Shown here piece after piece: positions 37,609 to 45,191 of a stretch of 45,191 bases of DNA (position 1 is the stretch's first letter; each line of letters opens with the position of its first letter). This DNA is from Lonepinella koalarum (lineage in GTDB: Bacteria > Pseudomonadota > Gammaproteobacteria > Enterobacterales > Pasteurellaceae), in assembly GCA_030525745.1 (NCBI GenBank), contig JAUNED010000014.1, positions 1-45,191 of the forward strand, in the 5' to 3' direction. Made by a program: the position numbers and the translations under genes. The notes under the pieces were generated by a model, which made no database searches, was not told the origin of the DNA, and saw only the letters and a program-made list of their open reading frames with translations.

Positions 37609-38826
37609 ATGAGAAGAGCAGTAATCACCGGTTTAGGTGTTGTTTCAAGTATTGGTAATAATAAAGAAGAAGTGCTTGCTTCATTAAAAGCAGGTAAATC
37701 AGGGATTGAATTTGTGCCGGAATTTGCAGAAGTGGGGATGCGTAGCCAAGTAGCCGGTACGATTAAACTGAATCCGGCAGAGTTTATTGATCGTAAAGTT
37801 TATCGTTTTATGGGTGATGCTGCAGGTTATGCTTATATTTCTATGAAAGAAGCGATTGAAGATGCTGGCTTAACAGAAGATCAAATATCCAATGAGCGTA
37901 CAGGGATTGTGATTGGTTCAGGGATCGGTTCGGCCAAAGGTCAGGTGGCTGCAACGGATGCTGTGCGAGGCCCTCGTGGTGTGAAAGCAATTGGTCCTTA
38001 TGCGGTGACTAAAACAATGGCATCAAGTGTGTCTGCCTGTTTGGCAACACCTTTTAAAATTAAAGGTGTGAATTATAGTATCAGTTCAGCTTGTGCAACT
38101 TCAGCACATGCTATTGGCCATGCTGTGGAATTAATTCAGCTAGGTAAACAAGATGTTATTTTTGCAGGTGGTGCAGAAGAGCTTTGTTGGGAAGGGGCGA
38201 CTCAATTCGATGCAATGGGTGCAGTATCTTCTAAATATAATGATACCCCAACTAAAGCTTCTCGTGCCTATGATGCTAATCGTGATGGTTTCGTTATTGC
38301 CGGTGGCGGTGCAGTGTTAGTGGTAGAAGAATTGGAGCATGCGTTAGCACGTGGTGCAAAAATCTATGCTGAAATCGTGGGGTATGGTGCAACGTCTGAC
38401 GGTTATGATATGGTAGCGCCAAGTGGCGAAGGTGCAGAGCGTTGTATGAAACAAGCACTCGCTACAGTAGATACACCAATTGATTATATTAACGTACACG
38501 GCACATCTACGCCGGTAGGCGATGTAAAAGAGTTAGGTGCAATTCGTAATGTCTTTGGTGATGCAAAACCGGCGATTTCTTCAACTAAATCTATGACCGG
38601 TCACTCTTTAGGTGCAGCCGGTGCACATGAGGCCGTCTATAGCTTATTAATGCTAGACAATGATTTCATTGCTCCGAGCATTAATATTGAAACCTTAGAC
38701 GAGCAAGCACAAGGTCTCAATATTGTGACGGAAACTATTGAAAATGCAGGGTTGCAAACGGTGATGTCAAATAGTTTTGGTTTTGGCGGAACAAATGCGA
38801 CTTTAGTCTTTAGACGTTATAAATAA
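37609..38826 (+). CDS. fabB: Beta-ketoacyl-ACP synthase I
   Basis: Condensing enzyme that elongates fatty acids and is needed for unsaturated ones. 405 residues. The nucleophile is Cys162 in [12 protein letters not shown]. The catalytic His residues lie in [11 protein letters not shown] and [29 protein letters not shown] closes the fold. RMGD-type features and KSGIEF at the N-terminus favour FabB over FabF, as does the lack of the FabF-specific GxNG variants. AAGGAAAACAG is a good RBS. Confidence 0.96.
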   Translation: MRRAVITGLGVVSSIGNNKEEVLASLKAGKSGIEFVPEFAEVGMRSQVAGTIKLNPAEFIDRKVYRFMGDAAGYAYISMKEAIEDAGLTEDQISNERTGIVIGSGIGSAKGQVAATDAVRGPRGVKAIGPYAVTKTMASSVSACLATPFKIKGVNYSISSACATSAHAIGHAVELIQLGKQDVIFAGGAEELCWEGATQFDAMGAVSSKYNDTPTKASRAYDANRDGFVIAGGGAVLVVEELEHALARGAKIYAEIVGYGATSDGYDMVAPSGEGAERCMKQALATVDTPIDYINVHGTSTPVGDVKELGAIRNVFGDAKPAISSTKSMTGHSLGAAGAHEAVYSLLMLDNDFIAPSINIETLDEQAQGLNIVTETIENAGLQTVMSNSFGFGGTNATLVFRRYK

Positions 38827-38842
38827 TTGAATAGATAGGTAA

Positions 38843-38880
38843 AAACACCGTTTAAAGTGATTTAAACGGTGTTTTTTTAT
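38843..38880 (+). terminator. Terminator after fabB
   Basis: AAACACCGTTTAAA (38843-38856) and TTTAAACGGTGTTT (38861-38874), a 14-bp stem with a 4-nt loop, followed by more T. Confidence 0.9.
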
Positions 38881-38951
38881 ATCAATATATTGAAAGTCAA
38901 AAGGGTTTTACTGTTAAGTTTAGTGTCTTTGTTTAAATCAAATAGTGAGTA

Positions 38952-38980
38952 TGGCAAACGTTTGCTATTTGCAGTATAAT
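38952..38980 (+). promoter_or_regulatory. PurR operator and promoter of purC
   Basis: GCAAACGTTTGC (38954-38965) is a perfect 12-bp palindrome equal to the core of the PurR consensus ACGCAAACGTTTGCGT. It sits over the expected -35 region of a perfect TATAAT at 38975-38980, so PurR with hypoxanthine or guanine would block the promoter. Confidence 0.88.
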
Positions 38981-39014
38981 CTTGTACAAATTTCTTACTA
39001 TAAAGGTATTCAAT

Positions 39015-39875
39015 ATGTTCACATTAAGCCTAAAAAAAATCTATTCCGGTAAAGTACGTGATTTATATGAGATTGACGATAAACGTATGCTGATGGTAGC
39101 AACAGATCGCCTTTCGGCATTTGATGTGATTTTAGATGACCCGATTCCGCGGAAAGGTGAAATTTTAACGCAAATCTCTCACTTTTGGTTTCAAAAATTA
39201 GCGTATATTATGCCGAATCATTTTACCGGTGATTCCGTTTATGATGTGTTACCAAAAGCAGAAGCCGATTTAGTAAAAGACCGAGCAGTGGTGTGTAAGC
39301 GTTTGAACCCAGTGAAAATTGAGTCTATTGTGCGTGGTTATTTGACTGGTTCAGGCTTAAAAGATTATAGACAAACAGGCACGATTTGTGGGCTTGAATT
39401 GCCTCAAGGGTTGGTGGAAGCAAGTCGTTTGCCTGAGCCGATTTTTACCCCTTCAAGTAAAGCAGAAGTGGGTGATCACGATGAAAATATCAGCTATGCT
39501 CAATGTGAAAAGTTAATTGGTAAAACATTAGCAGCAGAAGTAAAAGAAAAAGCCATTGCGCTTTACACCGCAGCAGCGGAATATGCTTTAACTAAAGGCA
39601 TTATTATTTGTGATACAAAATTTGAATTTGGTTTAGACGAAAATGGCACATTGACTTTAATGGACGAAGTTTTAACGCCGGATTCTAGCCGTTTTTGGTC
39701 GGTAGAAACCTATAAAGAAGGTATAAATCCACCTTCATTTGATAAACAATTTGTGCGGGATTGGTTGGAACAAAGCGGTTGGAATAAACAACCTCCAGCC
39801 CCTAAAGTGCCTACAGAAGTGATTGAAAAAACGGTGGCGAAATACCAAGAAGCCTTGGATTTATTAACTAAATAA
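39015..39875 (+). CDS. purC: SAICAR synthase (phosphoribosylaminoimidazole-succinocarboxamide synthase)
   Basis: Joins aspartate to CAIR in purine biosynthesis. 286 residues from ATG 39015 (preceded by AAAGGTATTCAAT); longer in-frame starts lie at or before the promoter. [41 protein letters not shown] and [14 protein letters not shown] are conserved. It is the longer purC form, not the ~237-residue E. coli type. Confidence 0.96.
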   Translation: MFTLSLKKIYSGKVRDLYEIDDKRMLMVATDRLSAFDVILDDPIPRKGEILTQISHFWFQKLAYIMPNHFTGDSVYDVLPKAEADLVKDRAVVCKRLNPVKIESIVRGYLTGSGLKDYRQTGTICGLELPQGLVEASRLPEPIFTPSSKAEVGDHDENISYAQCEKLIGKTLAAEVKEKAIALYTAAAEYALTKGIIICDTKFEFGLDENGTLTLMDEVLTPDSSRFWSVETYKEGINPPSFDKQFVRDWLEQSGWNKQPPAPKVPTEVIEKTVAKYQEALDLLTK

Positions 39876-39880
39876 GGAAT

Positions 39881-39919
39881 AAAGAGCGGTCAAAATTCAT
39901 TGAGTTTTGACCGCTCTTT
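39881..39919 (+). terminator. Inverted pair of variant USS (AAGAGCGGT) as terminator of purC
   Basis: AAAGAGCGGTCAAAA (39881-39895) and TTTTGACCGCTCTTT (39905-39919), a 15-bp perfect stem with a 9-nt loop followed by T. Both arms hold the variant USS core. Confidence 0.85.
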
Positions 39920-39936
39920 TCCGTTGAAAGCTAAAA

Positions 39937-39945
39937 AAGTGCGGT
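39937..39945 (+). repeat. USS upstream of argG
   Basis: AAGTGCGGTTGAAAAATTT, canonical core and AT tail, in the 138-base purC-argG spacer. No convincing ArgR box was found there. Confidence 0.9.
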
Positions 39946-39998
39946 TGAAAAATTTGTGCTTTTCTACCATAATAAACCGATTTTACTCATCATTTTGA

Positions 39999-41351
<1,353 letters not shown>

Positions 41352-41369
41352 CAATTTAGTTTTAAAATG

Positions 41370-41410
41370 CACCGCACTTTTGAAGAAATGTTTGAAAGTG
41401 CGGTGTTTTT
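41370..41410 (+). terminator. Inverted USS pair as terminator of argG
   Basis: CACCGCACTTT (41370-41380) and AAAGTGCGGTG (41395-41405), an 11-bp stem with a 14-nt loop, followed by TTTTT. Confidence 0.88.
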
Positions 41411-41435
41411 GTTAAGAATTTAGATAGAGAATATT

Positions 41436-42311
41436 ATGGACACGCCTTTTTCTTTTCCTTCATTTAAGCAAATGTATCCTGATGAAAAGCGTCCGTTAAA
41501 ATTATTACGTGAGTATTTGCGTTATGCTTGGCGGAAATTTTATTGCTATCGAGAATATGCGGCATTAATTGATTGGTTAAACCAAGATAGATTTTGGGTG
41601 ACACTTTTTACAGAGTTACCCATTAGACAAGAAACCGTTTCGTATAAATTTTGTGATAACCGGTTAAATAAATCTCAGCGTTTGCAAGCCGTTATCCGCC
41701 ATTTTGAGGTAGCCCGTTTATTGTTCGGAGATTCATTTTGTCGGCGTTTGTTACTGGAAAAATCGGTGAAATTGGCGGATTTAACGGAAGAATTGTCAAT
41801 ATATTTAAATATTAATAATATTGATACAACGGAAGGGTTTTTCTCAATTAATATTCGAAATCAAACTAAATCAAGTTTATATGATGCATCTTTTACGTTT
41901 CTTTCCGAACAAGCGTTATTAATTGCGTCAATACAAGGGCCAAAAGGCGAATATGCGCAGGATGTTGTCAAAAATGCCACTAAACAGTTACACGGCGTTC
42001 GGCCGATGTATATGTTAGTGAATGTATTTAGATTATTATCAGCCGGACTAAATTGCGTTTTATTAGGCATTCCACATAAAGCACAGGCCAAATACCGCTG
42101 GAACGATAGTTCAAAATTATTGTTTAATTACGATGAGTTTTGGCAAGATAATGGTGGGAAATTAAACGCAAAAGGCTATTGGCAATTACCCTTAGAGATT
42201 GAACGTAAAACGTTGGAAGACATTGCCAGTAAAAAACGTTCCATGTATCGTAAGCGTTATGAAATGTTTGATAATATGCAACAGCAATTTTGTCTATTCA
42301 AGAAAGTATAG
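41436..42311 (+). CDS. VirK/YbjX family protein (DUF535)
   Basis: 291 residues, no signal peptide or membrane segment evident. The body matches the VirK/YbjX pattern: RLNKSQRLQAVIRHFEVARLLFG, LYDASFTFL, IASIQGPKG, ATKQLHGVRPMYMLVNVFRLLSAGLN, IPHKAQAKY, YDEFWQDNGG and the C-terminal basic KKRSMYRKRYEM. Members in enteric bacteria are linked to virulence and antimicrobial peptide resistance (VirK of Shigella and Salmonella, YbjX of E. coli); the biochemical activity is unknown. It is flanked by USS terminators on both sides, so it is a single-gene unit. Confidence 0.88.
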   Translation: MDTPFSFPSFKQMYPDEKRPLKLLREYLRYAWRKFYCYREYAALIDWLNQDRFWVTLFTELPIRQETVSYKFCDNRLNKSQRLQAVIRHFEVARLLFGDSFCRRLLLEKSVKLADLTEELSIYLNINNIDTTEGFFSINIRNQTKSSLYDASFTFLSEQALLIASIQGPKGEYAQDVVKNATKQLHGVRPMYMLVNVFRLLSAGLNCVLLGIPHKAQAKYRWNDSSKLLFNYDEFWQDNGGKLNAKGYWQLPLEIERKTLEDIASKKRSMYRKRYEMFDNMQQQFCLFKKV

Positions 42312-42338
42312 AATAATTTTGTTTTAATTCGTAATAAC

Positions 42339-42382
42339 AATACCGCACTTGTTACTTAAGTTGAAAAGTGCGGTATTTTTTA
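42339..42382. terminator. Inverted USS pair between the DUF535 gene and argF
   Basis: AATACCGCACTT (42339-42350) and AAGTGCGGTATT (42366-42377), a 12-bp stem with a 15-nt loop and following T-run; suitable for both convergent genes. Confidence 0.85.
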
Positions 42383-42407
42383 TGGTGTTTTGATTAATGA
42401 TATGTGA

Positions 42408-43412
42408 TTAAGCTAAACTTGCAACCATCACGGCTTTAATGGTGTGCATACGGTTTTCTGCTTGATCGAAAGCGATATTGGCTGGAGATTCAAATACTTC
42501 CTCAGTCACTTCAATACCGTTAGAGAGTTCAGGGTATTGTTTAGCGATTTCCTGACCGACTTTTGTTTCGCAATTATGGAATGCTGGCAGACAGTGCATA
42601 AATTTTACTTTTGGATTGCCGCTGCGTTTGAGCAAATCTGCAGTTACACGATATGGCATGAGCAAATTAATGCGTTCCGACCAGGTTTCAATGGGTTCGC
42701 CCATAGAAACCCAAACGTCAGTGTGAATAAAATCTACGTCTTTTACAGCAGTATCTATGTCTTCGGTGAGGGTCAGTTTTGCTCCGCTTTCTGTCGCAAA
42801 TTGTTGGCACATTTGCACTAAACGCTCTTCCGGCAACAAATCTTTTGGTGCGCAAATTCGCACATCCATACCTAGTTTAGCCCCAATTAATAATAAGGAA
42901 TTTCCCATATTATTGCGTGCATCACCGATATACACATAACTAATTCGGCTTAAAGGTTTGTCACAATTTTCTATCATAGTCAGCACATCAGCGAGCATTT
43001 GTGTCGGGTGAAATTCATCGGTTAAGCCATTGAATACCGGCACACCGGCATAATCTGCCAATTCTTGTACAACAGATTGTTTATAGCCACGATATTGGAT
43101 CGCATCATACATTCTTCCTAATACACGAGCCGTGTCTTTCATGCTTTCTTTATGGCCGATTTGAGATGATGTTGGATCAATGTAGGTGACATTTGCTCCT
43201 TGATCATGAGCAGCCACTTCAAAGGCACATCGGGTGCGAGTAGAGGTTTTTTCAAAAATCAGGGCGATATTCTTCCCTTTTAAGCGAGGTTGTTCGATGC
43301 CGGCGTATTTCGCTTGTTTTAAATTTTTTGCTAAATCCAGTAAAAAACGGATTTCGGCTTCTGTATGATGAACCAAGCTGAGTAAATGTCTGTTTTTCAG
43401 ATTAAATGCCAT
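42408..43412 (-). CDS. argF: Ornithine carbamoyltransferase
   Basis: Makes citrulline from ornithine and carbamoyl phosphate. 334 residues from ATG 43412, as in E. coli ArgF/ArgI; an upstream start would add 15 residues of no family likeness. The carbamoyl-phosphate loop [22 protein letters not shown], and the ornithine-binding MHCLPAFHN are present. The proximity of argG suggests an anabolic role, but catabolic ArcB enzymes are close relatives, so the direction is not settled; no arcA or arcC is in the window. Confidence 0.93.
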   Translation of the reverse strand: MAFNLKNRHLLSLVHHTEAEIRFLLDLAKNLKQAKYAGIEQPRLKGKNIALIFEKTSTRTRCAFEVAAHDQGANVTYIDPTSSQIGHKESMKDTARVLGRMYDAIQYRGYKQSVVQELADYAGVPVFNGLTDEFHPTQMLADVLTMIENCDKPLSRISYVYIGDARNNMGNSLLLIGAKLGMDVRICAPKDLLPEERLVQMCQQFATESGAKLTLTEDIDTAVKDVDFIHTDVWVSMGEPIETWSERINLLMPYRVTADLLKRSGNPKVKFMHCLPAFHNCETKVGQEIAKQYPELSNGIEVTEEVFESPANIAFDQAENRMHTIKAVMVASLA

Positions 43413-43490
43413 GATAGTTTCCCCTTTGTTGTGTTTTGCATTGCTTAAGAATAGCAAGATTTAGGTTGAATTTCGATATAAATCAGTGAA

Positions 43491-43499
43491 AAGTGCGGT
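43491..43499 (+). repeat. USS in the argF-nagC divergent region
   Basis: AAGTGCGGTTAATTTTTG, canonical core and AT tail. TACAAT at 43522-43527 is a possible -10 for nagC, but the -35 is weak. Confidence 0.9.
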
Positions 43500-43565
43500 T
43501 AATTTTTGCCTTATTTTAAGCTACAATAATAATTATTTTGTGCAGTTAAAAACAAAGGAAAGGCA

Positions 43566-44804
43566 ATGCAGATTAATCAAATTTCACCGATGGGACAAAT
43601 CGCCAATGTGGATTTGGTCAAACAGATGAATAGCGGTGTCGTGTATAAATTGATTGATACGAAGGGCCCTATTTCTCGCATTCAGATTTCAGAATTCAGT
43701 CAGCTTGCACCGGCTAGTGTGACGAAAATTACACGGAATTTATTGGCTCGAGGTTTGATTAAAGAAGTGGAGCAACAACAATCTACCGGTGGCCGTCGGG
43801 CAATATCTATTGTTGTGGAGCAAAAATCTTTTCGCACGTTGTTGGTGCATTTGGGGCGTAATGAATTAGTGTTTGCCTCAATGGATTTGTCTGCTAATTT
43901 GTTGAAAAAAGAGCAAATACCTTTCCCTGAAAGCCAAAATTTAGCGGAAATTGAGCAGTATATTGTAGAACATCTGGCTCGTTTTAAACAACATAGCGAG
44001 AAAAAAGGTGTGGAGTTGATTGCTATTGGCATCACGGTTTCCGGCTTTGTGAATGCAAAAAATAATCTTATCGAAAACTTACCGCACTTTAGTTTGCAAA
44101 CGCCTTGGGATTTGGTTGGTGTGATTGCGAAACAATTTGATTTGCCAACCTTTATTGGGCAGGATATTCGTAGCCTTGCTTTAGCAGAACATTATTTTGG
44201 GGTGACCAAAGACAGTTATGATTCCTTGTTGTTACGTATTCATCGGGGAGTGGGAGCGGGTATTGTGATTAATCATGAGGTTTTCCAAGGGTATAAAAAT
44301 AATGTCGGTGAAATCGGACATATTCAAGTGGATCCTCTAGGTAAACGTTGTTTATGTGGTAATGTAGGCTGTTTAGAAACGGTTGTCAGCAATGATGCCA
44401 TTGAAAATAAAATGCAACAGATGCTGGAAGACGGTTATCACAGTAAATGGTTATCTTTGGAAAGCCATGATATTGAGGCGATTTGTAAAGCAAGCAATAA
44501 ACAAGATGCGGTAGCAACGGAATTAATTGAGCATGTTGGTGTACAAATCGGGCGAGTGTTGGCGATGTCGGTGAATATGTTTAACCCTGAAAAAATTGTA
44601 ATTTCAGGTGAAATTACTCAAGCTAAAAATACGTTGTTTTCGGCAATTCGACGAACCTTAGAAAGCCACGCCCTACCGTCTTTTGTAACAGATACAACTT
44701 TGGTGGCCTCAGGGCTGAAAAATGAAGATGTGATTGGGGCATTTGCCTTGATTAAGCGCGCTTTATTGGATGGTTCTTTGTTGCAATTATTAATTAAGGA
44801 GTAA
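43566..44804 (+). CDS. nagC: ROK-family repressor NagC-like
   Basis: 412 residues. The N-terminal winged helix (about 37-62, SRIQISEFSQLAPASVTKITRN) and VDLVKQMNSGVVYKLIDTKGPISRIQI follow NagC, as does STGGRRAISIV. The ROK sugar-binding domain has GQDIRSLALAEHYFG, and the zinc site is GHIQVDPLGKRCLCGNVGCLE. NagC represses amino-sugar uptake and catabolism and responds to GlcNAc-6-phosphate. No amino-sugar genes adjoin it here, unlike the nagBACD operon of E. coli. It is divergent from argF. Confidence 0.9.
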   Translation: MQINQISPMGQIANVDLVKQMNSGVVYKLIDTKGPISRIQISEFSQLAPASVTKITRNLLARGLIKEVEQQQSTGGRRAISIVVEQKSFRTLLVHLGRNELVFASMDLSANLLKKEQIPFPESQNLAEIEQYIVEHLARFKQHSEKKGVELIAIGITVSGFVNAKNNLIENLPHFSLQTPWDLVGVIAKQFDLPTFIGQDIRSLALAEHYFGVTKDSYDSLLLRIHRGVGAGIVINHEVFQGYKNNVGEIGHIQVDPLGKRCLCGNVGCLETVVSNDAIENKMQQMLEDGYHSKWLSLESHDIEAICKASNKQDAVATELIEHVGVQIGRVLAMSVNMFNPEKIVISGEITQAKNTLFSAIRRTLESHALPSFVTDTTLVASGLKNEDVIGAFALIKRALLDGSLLQLLIKE

Positions 44805-44813
44805 AAGTGCGGT
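44805..44813 (+). repeat. USS directly after the nagC stop codon
   Basis: AAGTGCGGTTAATTTTGG immediately follows TAA. There is no inverted partner, so it is not a hairpin terminator. Confidence 0.9.
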
Positions 44814-44883
44814 TAATTTTGGCTCGATTTGTTTAATCTCTAGGCGAATAGATGAAAATTTGCTGATTTGTGTAAAAAAAAGA

Positions 44884-44912
44884 TTGACGAAAAAGGCGGT
44901 TATCCGCATAAT
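44884..44912 (+). promoter_or_regulatory. Promoter of the tRNA Met-Leu-Gln operon
   Basis: TTGACG (44884-44889) and CATAAT (44907-44912), 17 bp apart, with a GC-rich discriminator (ACGCTCCGC) typical of stable-RNA promoters under stringent control. Confidence 0.8.
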
Positions 44913-44945
44913 ACGCTCCGCAAAGCCGATAGTTGGTGACGCAAT

Positions 44946-45022
44946 GGCTACATAGCTCAGTTGGTTAGAGCACAACACTCATAATGTTGGGGTCGCAAGT
45001 TCGAATCTCGCTGTAGCCACCA
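44946..45022 (+). tRNA. Elongator tRNA-Met (CAT)
   Basis: 77 nt with encoded CCA. The acceptor GGCTACA / TGTAGCC is fully paired, unlike initiator tRNA, and anticodon CAT lies in CAACACTCATAATGTTG. Confidence 0.98.
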
Positions 45023-45026
45023 TATT

Positions 45027-45109
45027 GCGGAAGTGGCGAAATTGGTAGACGCACCAGATTTAGGTTCTGGCGCCTGTGCGTGTGGGTTCAAGTCCCTCCT
45101 TCCGCACCA
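45027..45109 (+). tRNA. tRNA-Leu (TAG)
   Basis: 83 nt with encoded CCA and the long class II variable arm. Acceptor GCGGAAG / CTTCCGC; anticodon TAG in CCAGATTTAGGTTCTGG. Four bases after tRNA-Met. Confidence 0.97.
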
Positions 45110-45139
45110 TTTATCAGCATGCAAATCAAAAATAGTTGT

Positions 45140-45191
45140 TGGGGTATCGCCAAGCGGTAAGGCACCGGGTTTTGATCTCGGCATCCCTAGG
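45140..45191 (+). tRNA. tRNA-Gln (TTG), truncated by the window edge
   Basis: Begins TGGGGTATCGCCAAGCGGTAAGG like E. coli tRNA-Gln, with anticodon TTG in CCGGGTTTTGATCTCGG. The T-arm and 3' acceptor lie beyond the window. Confidence 0.95.

Noticed and set aside
44957-45184. A reverse frame over the tRNA operon
   Set aside because: It is an antisense reading of three tRNAs; the motif-like strings such as CGRRDLNPHA are the familiar artefact of translating tRNA.

Overview
The window is chromosomal DNA from a gamma-proteobacterium of the family Pasteurellaceae, most likely the Haemophilus/Aggregatibacter group. The evidence is about 44 copies, counted by eye on both strands, of the 9-mer AAGTGCGGT. 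This is the core of the Haemophilus-type DNA uptake signal sequence (USS). The proteins also resemble Haemophilus orthologues in length and motifs. I cannot name the species. The DNA is AT-rich and looks uniform, with no insertion sequence, phage, CRISPR array or integrase.

Layout. (1) Positions 1-3.5 kb: the last strands of an outer-membrane beta-barrel (autotransporter type) cut by the window edge, then two tandem reverse-strand paralogues of the phosphoethanolamine-transferase/sulfatase family. (2) 3.6-6.3 kb: pyrH, frr and dxr, followed by a small DUF4298-like gene. (3) 6.7-24.8 kb: a complete division and cell wall (dcw) cluster, mraZ-rsmH-ftsL-ftsI-murE-murF-mraY-murD-ftsW-murG-murC-ddlB-ftsQ-ftsA-ftsZ-lpxC. 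Genes are nearly all abutting or overlapping, and a terminator follows lpxC. The products build lipid II from UDP-MurNAc (MurC/D/E/F, DdlB, MraY, MurG), polymerise it at the septum (FtsW/FtsI), assemble the divisome (FtsL/Q/A/Z) and commit lipid A synthesis (LpxC). (4) 24.8-33.1 kb: pheA, grxA, rimK, a secreted chalcone-isomerase-like protein, metR with an azlCD exporter, der, and a YedE-type transporter. (5) 33.2-39.9 kb: two tRNA-Asp genes, the dnaQ/rnhA divergent pair, dps, the mnmC/fabB divergent pair, and purC with a clear PurR operator. (6) 40-45.2 kb: argG, a VirK/YbjX (DUF535) gene, argF, nagC, and a tRNA operon Met-Leu-Gln cut by the right edge.

No gene-free stretch exceeds 300 bases. 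Several intergenic spaces hold inverted pairs of USS that form terminator-like hairpins. Other regulatory signals are three 10-bp-spaced GTGG repeats before mraZ (candidate MraZ operator), the PurR palindrome before purC, two tRNA promoters, and weaker candidate sites at fabB, dps, yedE and ftsZ.

I see no wholly new multi-gene system. The points most worth a second look are the tandem lipid-modifying enzymes, insertions in MurF and FtsZ, USS reused as terminators and as protein-coding tripeptides, a recurrent variant USS (AAGAGCGGT), and a MetR-AzlCD cluster.
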